Shown in pieces: positions 45,159 through 53,183 of a DNA stretch of 64,000 nucleotides. The notes below the pieces were generated by a model. It made no database searches, had not been told where the DNA came from, and saw nothing but the letters and a program-made list of their open reading frames with translations. How positions within the stretch are numbered: position 1 is the first letter of the stretch; every line of letters begins with the position of its first letter. The stretch comes from VFJQ01 sp044226525 (GTDB lineage Bacteria; Verrucomicrobiota; Verrucomicrobiia; Chthoniobacterales; Chthoniobacteraceae), in contig JBGAGV010000017.1 of NCBI GenBank assembly GCA_044226525.1, positions 1 to 64,000 on the forward strand, in the 5' to 3' direction. The translations under genes were made by a program, and so were the position numbers.

Positions 45159-47612
45159 TTAAACCTCTTTGACCGTAAGATCGAAGGTGGCGCCCAAGTC
45201 GATGCCGACGGTATCTGTCCCGGCGGCGAGGATGAAGCTGGCGGTGCGGATCTTCACTTTGCCCACCTGCTGCGCCACGATGCCGAAGTGGTCGCCGCCA
45301 CCGGCGGTGCCCATGGCGAGACCCTTGATGGTGACGGAGGCGATGCTGGAGAAAATGGTATCGGCCACCGCCTCGGTGATCGCGGTGTCATCGGCCGTGC
45401 CGAACAGGTTGTCGGCACCGTCATCGACACCGGCGATGACGCTGCTGGCGATGAAATTGCCACCGACGGTGACAGCGCCGATGCCGGCATCCGGGTTGGT
45501 GGCTGGCCCGCTTCTGTTGTAACCGGCCAGGAGGAGGGCATTCTGGACGGTGCCCTTGACCGAAATGCTCTTGATGGCGACTGCCTGGACAGCGGTGGTG
45601 GGATCGAAGATCCCCTCCGCGGAGATGCGGCCACCCGTCATGCCGCCGGAGATTTTCACCGCGCCGAGTTGATTGTTGGAAATGATGCCGGTGACTGCCT
45701 GGCCTCCGACGAGGGAGCCACCGATCTTGACGTTGGCGATGTTGCCATTGGAGGTCATGGCACTGCCGGAAAAATTCCCGGTGCCGCCAATGAGATCGCC
45801 AAGGACGGTGACATTGCCGAGATTGCCGCCATCGGACTCGATCAAGCCACTGAAGCTGTTGGTGCCGCCTTTGACGGAGCCTTTCACGAGCACCGACTTG
45901 ATGTCGCCCGTGGAGTAGAGGGCGCCGGAGAACTGTCCGTTGCCTCCTACGAGGCTTCCGCCGACGACAATGGCGCCGATGTTTGCGAAGGAGTAAACGA
46001 TCCCGGAGTCTATATCGGACCCGACAACCGTGCCGCCGATGATGGAGCCCTTGACGGTGACGTTGCCCATGTTGCCTGTGGAGAAGACATTGCCCGTATG
46101 GTCATCGGTGCCGCCGATGATGCTGCCTTTGACAAGCACGCTGCCCATGGTGGTTGCGGATTCGATGTTGCCGGCGCGAGAGATGCCGCCACCAAAGATG
46201 GAGCCGCCGACGACAACCTTGCCGATGGCCTGAGCGGTGGAGATGCCAGAGGCTCCGGTGGCGCCCCGTCCGTCCAGATTGCCCGCGATGGTGACGGAGG
46301 TGATGGAGCCGTCCGTGTCCGTTATTTTCATCAGGCCATTGCCAAAGTCCGACTTGACGGTGAGGCCTCCGAGTTTGCCCACGATGGTGCTGGTCTGCGT
46401 GGTGGTGTTGAAGAGACCGAAGGACTGGACGTTCAGCGAGGCGAGGCCGGCGATTGCATTTCCCGTCAGGCCCACATCGATCCGCCCCAGGTCACCGTTG
46501 ACCATCACCTTGCCCAAGTCCACGCCTGCCGCGTTGATGAAGCCGACATTGGTGAAGGAGTCGCCCTTGCCGCCCACGGGCACCGCGTTCAGGGTGATTT
46601 GCACTTTGGCCCACTCCTGCCCGTCGTGCGCATCGGAAATATCCAGCGTCCGCAGTTGCGAGCCAGACTGGCCGACGGAAAAGACGAAGTTGTCCGCGCT
46701 GAGGGCCGCGCCCGCGGGTGCGCCCTTCATGCTGACCGTGACCTTGTCGCCGTCCACGTCGGGGTAGGTCGCGGAGGTGTTGTTGACGATGTTCAGGTCG
46801 TTCGGCAGTTCCACCGTCAGGCTGTTCAGCGACGGATTGCCATTGATCGCGCCGATGAGCGTCGCGGCGCCCGTGGTCAGGTTGATCTGATACAAGCTCG
46901 CGACACCAGCAGTTGGCGTGATGGACGCATATGCGGCGCCGGTGCGGGCTTCGATGTCGAAGCCCACCTTAAAACTGCTGAAGGAGATGCCCAAGGCGCC
47001 CACCGTGGTCACAACGCCGCCATTGGGAGAGGGCGAGCCATTCAGGCCGCCGATCGTCACCATGGTATCCGTGGCATTGTCGATGGCATAGAGCGTCGTC
47101 GCCGCCGCGCCGAAGTGATTGTTGGAATAGGCGGTGCCGACGACAGCGGGATTGGGGGTGAGATTGGTGTCCGTGGCCACGAGGGCGCCTGTATCCGGAT
47201 TGACGCGCAGATTGTTGTCGCGGTCCGAGTTCACCCGGATGACATCGGCGACGGGATTGATGTCAAAGGAGTAATCGTTGTTATCCAAAAACGCCGTGAA
47301 GAAGGGCGTCGAACCCACCTGGGTGGCGACGCCGGTGTCCGGGTCGATCCTGTAAATGCGCCCCTCATCATCGCCGCCGCTCACGTTGAAAATGCCCAGG
47401 GCATACAGCTTGCCGTCCGCGGGCCGGAAATCGATGCCCATGATCGTTTCGTTCGAGGCGTTGGCCAGCCCGGTGATGTCGATCACGGTGGTCAGGTTCG
47501 GCGTGGCGGAGTCGAATTTGATCAGGTGGTTGCTCGAATCGACCGCCACAATGCCGGAGAGGGCGATGCGGGGTTCGAGAGACTCAATGCGAGTATTCGT
47601 GGAAGATTTCAT
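45159..47612 (-). CDS. Secreted DUF4394 protein with LEPR motif and beta-solenoid-like repeats
   Basis: The 817-residue protein begins with the short basic leader and LEPRIALS motif (residues 12-19) that replaces a classical signal peptide in many large PVC surface proteins. Residues of about 20-270 form a DUF4394 beta-propeller (GIDFRPADGKLYALG, RVNPDTGALVATDTN). From about residue 410 to 720 there are regular Gly/Val-rich turns such as VTVKGSIIGGTVVGSDI and AIVVGGSLVGGNGQFSG, about ten units, which look like a right-handed beta-solenoid. It is probably a surface or matrix protein. No anchor domain was seen at the C-terminus. Confidence 0.85.
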   Translation of the reverse strand: MKSSTNTRIESLEPRIALSGIVAVDSSNHLIKFDSATPNLTTVIDITGLANASNETIMGIDFRPADGKLYALGIFNVSGGDDEGRIYRIDPDTGVATQVGSTPFFTAFLDNNDYSFDINPVADVIRVNSDRDNNLRVNPDTGALVATDTNLTPNPAVVGTAYSNNHFGAAATTLYAIDNATDTMVTIGGLNGSPSPNGGVVTTVGALGISFSSFKVGFDIEARTGAAYASITPTAGVASLYQINLTTGAATLIGAINGNPSLNSLTVELPNDLNIVNNTSATYPDVDGDKVTVSMKGAPAGAALSADNFVFSVGQSGSQLRTLDISDAHDGQEWAKVQITLNAVPVGGKGDSFTNVGFINAAGVDLGKVMVNGDLGRIDVGLTGNAIAGLASLNVQSFGLFNTTTQTSTIVGKLGGLTVKSDFGNGLMKITDTDGSITSVTIAGNLDGRGATGASGISTAQAIGKVVVGGSIFGGGISRAGNIESATTMGSVLVKGSIIGGTDDHTGNVFSTGNMGNVTVKGSIIGGTVVGSDIDSGIVYSFANIGAIVVGGSLVGGNGQFSGALYSTGDIKSVLVKGSVKGGTNSFSGLIESDGGNLGNVTVLGDLIGGTGNFSGSAMTSNGNIANVKIGGSLVGGQAVTGIISNNQLGAVKISGGMTGGRISAEGIFDPTTAVQAVAIKSISVKGTVQNALLLAGYNRSGPATNPDAGIGAVTVGGNFIASSVIAGVDDGADNLFGTADDTAITEAVADTIFSSIASVTIKGLAMGTAGGGDHFGIVAQQVGKVKIRTASFILAAGTDTVGIDLGATFDLTVKEV

Positions 47613-47850
47613 GGGCGGGCAAAGGTCTGCGGATCCTCAGCCTGAAACCGGCCCCCCCGGTCCCAAGCCGTGATCAATTGGCTGGAGCCAAAAGAAGCGA
47701 CCCATGCGCTGCTGGAAGCAAGCAAAACTTCGCTCCAAATAAGCGTGAGCTTCCGTGCTTGTGTCGGCAGCGAAGACCCCGCTCCGCCCAAAACCCGATG
47801 CCGAAAAAGCAGGCATGGGAATGCAGGTGAACGGGGTCAGTGAATCTCGC

Positions 47851-48111
47851 TCACTGCTGAGCCGGCGGCTCTTCCCGCATTGAAAGTTCGCCTTCGATCT
47901 CTGGCACGTGCTCGTCCTCATACCTCTCGATCAGCAAGCCGACGACTTCCATCAGCGAGGCGAGCGGATGGGATTCGTCATTGCCGACTTCATCGATCAG
48001 TTCGTCGAGCAAGGACACGAGATGCCGGTATTCGGCTTCGGTGTGCGGGACGAAGACCGCACCGGAAAGTTCCGGCCAATGGGCGAGTGAGGATTTGAGA
48101 GCAGCGGTCAT
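47851..48111 (-). CDS. HigA-type antitoxin N-terminal domain, lacking the HTH
   Basis: The 86-residue product starts at the ATG at 48111, overlapping the toxin stop by 4 bp (ATGA). LDELIDEVGNDESHPLASLM and VVGLLIERYEDEHVP match the N-terminal helical part of HigA-family antitoxins. The usual C-terminal helix-turn-helix (about 45 residues) is absent: the frame ends SMREEPPAQQ-stop. The protein may still neutralise the toxin but could not bind DNA itself. Whether the truncation is ancestral or recent cannot be told by eye. Confidence 0.7.
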   Translation of the reverse strand: MTAALKSSLAHWPELSGAVFVPHTEAEYRHLVSLLDELIDEVGNDESHPLASLMEVVGLLIERYEDEHVPEIEGELSMREEPPAQQ

Positions 48112-48416
48112 TCTTTCCAAGTCCCGGTATCGTCTTCGGCATGCGTGAGCACGGCGCGAATGTAGAGCCTTTGCCGGTTGAAGTGAAGCGCGGCGATGAG
48201 GCGAACTTTGTTTCCGCCGACGTTGAAGACGGTGAGCTTTCCGACCACGTCGGCGGCTGGAAACGTGGCGCACAATTCGGCGAAGTCGTGAAACGTGGCG
48301 TGCTTCATCAGCCGATACCAATGCGCGAGGGCACTCCGCGATTCGGGGTGCTGCTCCGCAAATTCATTCAGCCGCTTGCGCGTGATGATGTGCTGAAGGA
48401 CGGACGAACGAATCAA
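48108..48416 (-). CDS. HigB-type mRNA interferase toxin
   Basis: About 102 residues from the TTG at 48416. The core matches HigB toxins: IITRKRLNEFAEQHPES, HATFHDFAELCATFPAADVV and FNVGGNKVRLIAALHFNRQR, ending VLTHAEDDTGTWKE. HigB cleaves mRNA on translating ribosomes. The order toxin-then-antitoxin with a 4-bp overlap is the normal higBA arrangement. No ATG lies near the expected start, and the reading frame continues upstream into an unrelated ABM-like segment without a stop. Confidence 0.8.
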   Translation of the reverse strand: MIRSSVLQHIITRKRLNEFAEQHPESRSALAHWYRLMKHATFHDFAELCATFPAADVVGKLTVFNVGGNKVRLIAALHFNRQRLYIRAVLTHAEDDTGTWKE

Positions 48417-48818
48417 TCTGTAGAGAGCGAGAACGGGGCAGTCTGTGCATCTCGCTCGGTCATCTTCCGCACGGCTTGCCACATCGTCACGCCGTCCAGT
48501 AAGTCTCCCAGCCTTGGTTGTGGACCCGTGCTCCGGGGGGGACGTTTGCCTGAACAGGCGCAGGAGCGTGGCGGCGGCGGCGGTGTTGGCGGCGTTTTGG
48601 GCGATCCACTCTTTCGCCTCCTGCGTGCCCTCGTCGAGGCCGGCCTGGTCCTGGCAGACGGTGACCGAGAATCCGCCGTCGTCCGTGCGGGCGAGCGTGT
48701 CGCTAACGAGGCCCGGGACGGTGCCCATCACGCCATTCCATTCCGCCGCAGGGCGCTCGAGCGTGTCGGTCCGTTCGCGCGCGCCGGGGCCGGCCTGTTT
48801 TCGGAGGATCGCTTTCAT
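48417..48818 (-). CDS. ABM-like small domain, in frame with the HigB toxin
   Basis: From the ATG at 48818 the frame reads MKAILRKQAG, then VPGLVSDTLARTDDGGFSVT and VCQDQAGLDEGTQEAKEWIA. This resembles the dimeric alpha-beta barrel (antibiotic biosynthesis monooxygenase-like) proteins with '(I/V)PGF..Y' and 'FED.AGAEES...A.EW' motifs. After about residue 80 the sequence turns into an Arg/Ser-rich stretch of low complexity and runs without a stop into HigB. Either the gene is frameshifted and has lost its own stop, or the two form a fused 236-residue protein. A short remnant is more likely. Confidence 0.5.
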
Positions 48819-48914
48819 GAGGGTTCGCACGGGGCAGCGGAAGCGGCTCGCGAAGGCAAGGCAAAACCGCGCGGCGCCTCACTGCTCCGCGCGCGACTGC
48901 CGGACGAAGGTGTC

Positions 48915-49148
48915 CTAGACTTCACGCTGGGCGACGTTGCGGGAGTCCCAGCAGTAGCGCTTGATGATTTGGCTCACGTGGCGCTCGACGGTGTCGATGC
49001 CGATGTGGAGCGTGTCGGTGATCTCCTTGTTGCCCTGGCCGCGGGCGAGGCAGAGGAGCACTTCGAGTTTTCGCCGGCTGAGCGCGGGGAAGAGCGGAGC
49101 GAGCATGGCGGTGGTCATTTCAGTGGTGAGTGGTGGAGTCTGGTGCAT
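48915..49148 (-). CDS. Stand-alone LuxR-type HTH protein
   Basis: The 77-residue product from the ATG at 49148 is almost only a LuxR/FixJ-type DNA-binding domain: LSRRKLEVLLCLARGQGNKE, then ITDTLHIGIDTVERHVSQII. The usual receiver or ligand-binding N-terminus is missing. The frame can be extended to 49262, but the added residues look non-coding. Single-domain LuxR proteins (GerE-like) exist, so it could work. It lies between the toxin-antitoxin remnants and the tandem-repeat array. Confidence 0.7.
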   Translation of the reverse strand: MHQTPPLTTEMTTAMLAPLFPALSRRKLEVLLCLARGQGNKEITDTLHIGIDTVERHVSQIIKRYCWDSRNVAQREV

Positions 49149-49348
49149 GGATGCCTCAGACGCGGGGGGCGTGATGGGCGTGCGAAATCCCGGTTTTCCG
49201 CAATCGACGGTGCGCAGACGCGACGCAGTTTGCCGCCATGCGTTCGTCATCCGTTTCCACACGCAATCCGGCCCGCGAAGGGTCTGCGGCGGGGCGAAAC
49301 GGGGCGGCTCCAGAAGCGGACGGACGGGAAACGGCGAACGCGAGGGTT

Positions 49349-49537
49349 TTGAGGGCCGACTTTGACGCGGTGAGGACCCTCACGAGCTTTGTGAGGACCG
49401 ACTCCGCTCGTGTGAGGATCCTCAAAGGCTCCGCGAGGGTCGTCGCGAGCTTCATGAGGGTCGTCGGAAGCGTCGCGACAACCGACTTTGAGCTTCCGAG
49501 GATCCTCGCGAGCTCGATGAGGGCCGACTTCGAGCTT
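49349..49537. repeat. 21-bp tandem repeat array, nine units
   Basis: Nine consecutive units of exactly 21 bp, all starting in the style N-t/c-gaggn, with two alternating subtypes: one continuing 'ccgact' (units 1, 3, 7, 9) and one continuing 'tcctc' or 'tcgtc' (units 2, 4, 5, 6, 8). Since 21 is a multiple of three, all frames stay open and give heptapeptide repeats, e.g. VRTLTSF-VRTDSAR-VRILKGS on the plus strand (frame 49238-49669) and SSKSALI-like heptads on the minus strand. I cannot say which strand, if either, is translated. Confidence 0.9.
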
Positions 49538-49649
49538 CCGACGACGGGCGCCGGGGTCGTGATCGGCGACGTTTTGCGCCTTTCGGAATTCGCACGGCGA
49601 AAGCCGCCGTGCCCTCCACCTCCGGCAGTCCGCCGACATCGCGCCCGCC

Positions 49650-50351
49650 ATGAGCGCTCCCCGCTTTGACCAGGCGGGGGTGCGTTTCGATGCCGGGTTC
49701 TTTTTCGATGAGCCGCCGGATTCGCCAAACCCCAAGACACAAAAGAAAATGGCATCCCTGAAACTGAACCTCGCCCGGCTGAACCCCGGCCAACTCGTCG
49801 AACTCGCCGACACGGTGCTGGCGAAAATGGACCCGGAGCAACCCGCGCGCCCGCACCGCCGGTGCCGCCAGCGATCGCCGGGCTCGACGCGGAGACGGCG
49901 TCGCTGAAGACGAAACGCGATGCGGCTTTCGCGGCGAAGAAAGCCTATGACGATGCACTGACCTCGATCCCGGCGCTGAAGGCGGCGCGCGATGCGGCGG
50001 CGGATGATCTGCGCACCGAGCACACGGCCTATGCGGCGGCGATCACGGCGAAAGCGAAGGGCGATCCGGTGATCCTCGCGGCGCCTGGCTATCCGCTCGC
50101 CAGCGGGACGCCGAGCCCGGGTGGTCCGCCCGACCAGGTGACGAATCTCTCGCTGACGCAGGGGGACATGGATGGGACACTCGGGCGAGGTGACGCAGGC
50201 GCAACTCGCGACAGCGATCGGCGGCACCTCAGCGAACACGAATAGCATCACGACGCTCGACACGCCATTTGCTAACGACCCGCTCTCGCTCGCGGAGGGC
50301 GAACTTCTACGCGCGAAACTCAACGAGCTGATCCTGAACGGGCGGCGGTAG
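49650..50351 (+). pseudogene. Broken phage-tail-like gene with 'RFDxxGVRFDxG' start
   Basis: The first frame (ATG 49650) reads RFDQAGVRFDAGFFFDEPP and then MASLKLNLARLNPGQLVEL, features of small tail-associated proteins repeated in this phylum. Near 49845-49865 the sense shifts to a frame with a coiled-coil (AAKKAYDDALTSIPALKAAR) up to VTNLSLTQGD at about 50168. Near 50170-50185 it shifts again to GEVTQAQLATAIGGTSANTN and ends LRAKLNELILNGRR-stop at 50351. The last piece is related to the end of the broken collagen-like gene at 34868. The middle domain that should follow 'LSLTQGD' is missing, so this is a deleted and fused relic. Confidence 0.6.
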
Positions 50352-50355
50352 CACT

Positions 50356-50403
50356 GTAGCAACGGCCCTCCGGGCCGTTCACGCCGCAGAGCGGCGTGGC
50401 TAC
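50356..50403. terminator. Double-hairpin element with GTAGC/GCTAC ends (copy 4)
   Basis: GTAGC (50356-50360) and GCTAC (50399-50403) enclose two perfect hairpins, aacggccc-tcc-gggccgtt (50361-50379) and acgccgc-aga-gcggcgt (50381-50397). It lies between the convergent ends of the broken gene (stop TAG 50349-50351) and the hydrolase gene (stop at 50422). It could terminate transcription from both sides, though no T-run is present. Confidence 0.55.
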
Positions 50404-50421
50404 AGAAACAAGTTCTGTTGC

Positions 50422-51384
50422 TCAGTTCGCTTTCAGCTTCTCGACGATGAAGCCGAAGATGTCCGGGTGCTTCACACCGGTCGCGCCGTGGTGATTGAAC
50501 TCGCACTCGACGCCCGCGGCATGGAGTTTCTCAGCGAGCCGCACGCCCCAGTTGGCGGAGTGCGGCGGGTCTTTTGCGGGCTGCCCGAGCGCTACGGCTG
50601 AGTCGTAGAAGAGATACGTCGGCGGATCGTCCGGCGAGACAAGCGAGAGCGGCGAGTATTCCGCGATCCACGGAGCGAGCTTCTCGCGCTGGTCGAGAAA
50701 GGCCTGGTAGCTCGGGAGCGCGAAAGCGTGATGGCCGTAGTCGCAGTTCGCGATCCACTCGCGCATGAGCTGCGGGTCGAGCGTGGTCTGCGGGACGAAG
50801 GTGAGCACGCAGCGCAGGCGCGTGGATTCGCGCGCGATGGGATCGGCGCTCTTCGCCTCGGCCATGTCGGGATGATACGCGAGCCACAGCGCGGTGAACC
50901 CGCCCGCCGAACCGCCGCATCCGCCGATGCGCGTCTTGTCGATGTTCCACTCGCCCGCCTTGCTGCGGACGAATTGCAAGGCGCGTGCGGCGTCTTCGAG
51001 GCACGCTTTCACCGGCGGGTTCACGCCATCCGCAATCGCTTCGGGAATGAACCGGTAGTTGATCGAGACGACGGAAATTCCCGCGCCGAGGCAATTCGCG
51101 AGGAAGTCGGGCTTGGCTTTATCTCCCACCATCCAGCCTCCGCCATGCACGAAGAAAAACAGCGCGGTCGGCTGATCGGACTTCGCCTTCCAGAAATCGA
51201 GCACCTGTTTCGGGTGCTTGCCATAAGCGACGTTCGCCGCGGTGGGTTCCTGCGCGAATGCAGCCCCTTCAACCAGCGCAAACACCGCGAAAAGAAGCAG
51301 GAAAACAGGAAAACAGGAATTCGGCTTCGCTGCTCCGTTCCAGTTCACGCCCTTTCCTGTTTTCCTGTTTTCCTGCTTAAACAT
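50422..51384 (-). CDS. Secreted alpha/beta hydrolase (esterase-type)
   Basis: The 320-residue product shows an oxyanion HGGGW at residues 80-84 and the nucleophile Ser159 in GGCGGSAGGF; a late His in GVKHPDIFGF is the likely catalytic base. A signal peptide (FPVFLLLFAVFALVEGAAFA) ends near residue 44. The first 30 codons are built from the two arms of a 22-bp inverted repeat, so the first 20 residues (EQ-NRKTGK-like) are probably not ancestral and the real start is uncertain. It begins 2 bp after the GMC oxidoreductase gene ends and is probably co-transcribed with it. It is distantly similar to the hydrolase at 17328. Confidence 0.82.
   Translation of the reverse strand: MFKQENRKTGKGVNWNGAAKPNSCFPVFLLLFAVFALVEGAAFAQEPTAANVAYGKHPKQVLDFWKAKSDQPTALFFFVHGGGWMVGDKAKPDFLANCLGAGISVVSINYRFIPEAIADGVNPPVKACLEDAARALQFVRSKAGEWNIDKTRIGGCGGSAGGFTALWLAYHPDMAEAKSADPIARESTRLRCVLTFVPQTTLDPQLMREWIANCDYGHHAFALPSYQAFLDQREKLAPWIAEYSPLSLVSPDDPPTYLFYDSAVALGQPAKDPPHSANWGVRLAEKLHAAGVECEFNHHGATGVKHPDIFGFIVEKLKAN
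51297..51376. repeat. 22-bp perfect inverted repeat over a gene start
   Basis: Arms at 51297-51318 and 51355-51376 are exact reverse complements (built from 'ggaaaacagg' doublets) around a 36-bp spacer. The transcript of the hydrolase gene would fold here into a long hairpin starting 8 bases after its ATG. Confidence 0.9.
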
Positions 51385-51386
51385 TT

Positions 51387-53162
51387 TCAGGCTGCTGGCG
51401 CGGCGATGCTCCCGTCTTTCACCCCGGCGAGCAGATGCTCGCAGGCGCGCATGGCGAGGGCCATGATGGTGAGCGTCGGGTTCTTATAGGGGCTGCTGAC
51501 GAAAACGCCGGCATCGGCGACGACCACATTCGGGCAATCCCACACGCCGCTGAATGGGTTCGTCACGCCGTCCGCTGCCTTGGCGCTCATCCGGGCAACG
51601 CCCATCTCGTGGTTCACGCTGCCACCGGCGGTCATCACGCTCGTGGCGTCCTTGATCGGCTGCTTCGAGACCTTACCGCCCGCGGCTTCGATCATCTCGG
51701 CAAACGTCCGCTGCATGTGCTCGACCTGCCGGACTTCGTAGTCGTTCCACTTCCAGTGGAAGCGCAGCACCGGGATGCCGAAGCGATCTTTTTTCACCGG
51801 ATCGAGTTCCGCGCGGCAGTGCTCGTTCGGCACCATCTCGCCACGACCGGAGGCGCTCACAAACGAGCCAAAATAACGACGCGCTTCCTCCTTCATCTTC
51901 GTGCCGAAAAGCCCGCTGCCATTTGGCCCGAGCGACACCCCTCCACTTGGCATGCGACGCCCGCCGCCAAAGCTCGTGTAATAGCCGCGCGGCGAACCGG
52001 CCGCCCTGGCGCTCTTCGCCTGCACGTCCGACCACGGCGCATAGACGTGTCCGAACGACACTCCGTCTTCGTTGTGCAGCGGCATGTTTTCGAGCGCGGG
52101 AATCTGCCCGCTCAGATCGCCTGCCGTGGAATCGGTGAGCCAGCGGCCGAGGTGGCCAGTGGAGTTGCCAAGGCCTTGCGGGAAACGCTCCGAGCGGCTG
52201 TTGAGCAGGATGCGCGCGGACTCGCACGCACTCGCACCGAGCACCACGGCGCGCGCGGCGACGTGTTCTTCCCGACCGCTCTCCTTGTCGAAGAAATGCA
52301 CCCCGCTGGCGCGCCCCTGCGCATCGAGCGTCACCTCGCGCACGTGCGCATTGGTGAGGATGTCGAGATTGCCCGTCTCCAGCGCGTAGGGAATGAGCGA
52401 GGTCGTGCTTTGAAACGCCGCGCCGATCGCGCAACCCCGCGAGCACGGCGTGGCGTAGAAACACGGCGCGCGGCCGGGCATCGGCTTCGTCAGCACCGCA
52501 TGACGCGACGGCACCACCGGGATGCCGAGCTTCTTCGCGCCGCGCTGGAAGAGCAGCTCATACGCGCGCGGCTTCGGTGCCGGCAGGAAAAAATCGCTGT
52601 CGGGATCGTTCCGGAAACCTTCCTTCGAACCGAAGATGCCGACGATCTGGTCGGTGCGATCGTAGAACGGCGCGATGTCTTCGTAACCGATCGGCCAGTC
52701 GAACCCGAGCCCATCGGTGCTGCGCGGTTTGAAATCGTCCGGCCCCATGCGCAACGACACGCGGCCCCAGTGGTTCGTGCGTCCGCCCAGCATGCGCGAG
52801 CGCCACCACATGAAGTTCTGATCGGTCGCATCGCGCTTCGCGAAGACGCCGTCCTGCCACTGGTCCGTGGCCTTGTTCTTCACCGTGTAAGGCTCGCCCT
52901 TCACCACCCAGCCCCCGATGGTGGCGTCGAAAAATCCGTAAGGTTTGTCCGGCGTATTCGCCCCGCGCAGAGGCGCATCGGCGTTGCTCTGGAACATCGG
53001 AGTCTCGGTGCGCGGATCGTAGTTCCGGCCCGCTTCGAGCATGAGGACTTTGGCGCCCGCTTTCGCGAGCGTGAGCGCGGCCATGCCACCGGCGGCACCA
53101 CTGCCGACCACGACCACATCGTAACGGGCCGCACGAGTCTTGGAAGTTTGGAGAAAAGCCAT
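51387..53162 (-). CDS. GMC family oxidoreductase (gluconate 2-dehydrogenase large-subunit-like)
   Basis: The 591-residue flavoprotein has an FAD motif at its N-terminus (VVVVGSGAAGGMAAL, residues 16-30), the GMC element GGRTNHWGRVSLRMGP near residue 126 and the Cys-rich segment APCFYATPCSRGCAIGAAF near residue 232 that is typical of gluconate/sugar dehydrogenase flavin subunits. The C-terminal HEMGVARMS-like NHEMGVARMSAKAADGV and NVVVADAGVFVSSPYKNPTL are the conserved GMC catalytic and FAD-closing region. It has no signal peptide of its own and is probably co-exported with the Tat-tagged subunit 3 encoded 22 bp upstream. It probably oxidises a sugar or polyol in the periplasm. A cytochrome partner is not in the window's cluster. 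Confidence 0.92.
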   Translation of the reverse strand: MAFLQTSKTRAARYDVVVVGSGAAGGMAALTLAKAGAKVLMLEAGRNYDPRTETPMFQSNADAPLRGANTPDKPYGFFDATIGGWVVKGEPYTVKNKATDQWQDGVFAKRDATDQNFMWWRSRMLGGRTNHWGRVSLRMGPDDFKPRSTDGLGFDWPIGYEDIAPFYDRTDQIVGIFGSKEGFRNDPDSDFFLPAPKPRAYELLFQRGAKKLGIPVVPSRHAVLTKPMPGRAPCFYATPCSRGCAIGAAFQSTTSLIPYALETGNLDILTNAHVREVTLDAQGRASGVHFFDKESGREEHVAARAVVLGASACESARILLNSRSERFPQGLGNSTGHLGRWLTDSTAGDLSGQIPALENMPLHNEDGVSFGHVYAPWSDVQAKSARAAGSPRGYYTSFGGGRRMPSGGVSLGPNGSGLFGTKMKEEARRYFGSFVSASGRGEMVPNEHCRAELDPVKKDRFGIPVLRFHWKWNDYEVRQVEHMQRTFAEMIEAAGGKVSKQPIKDATSVMTAGGSVNHEMGVARMSAKAADGVTNPFSGVWDCPNVVVADAGVFVSSPYKNPTLTIMALAMRACEHLLAGVKDGSIAAPAA

Positions 53163-53183
53163 TTGAGGAAAGAGTGCTTGGGG

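Noticed and set aside
49349..49537. CRISPR array
   Set aside because: Units are contiguous 21-mers without spacers.
49247..50506. 419-codon minus frame through the 21-bp array
   Set aside because: It runs through the broken tail-like gene and repeat array; no domain, and openness follows from the repeat period.
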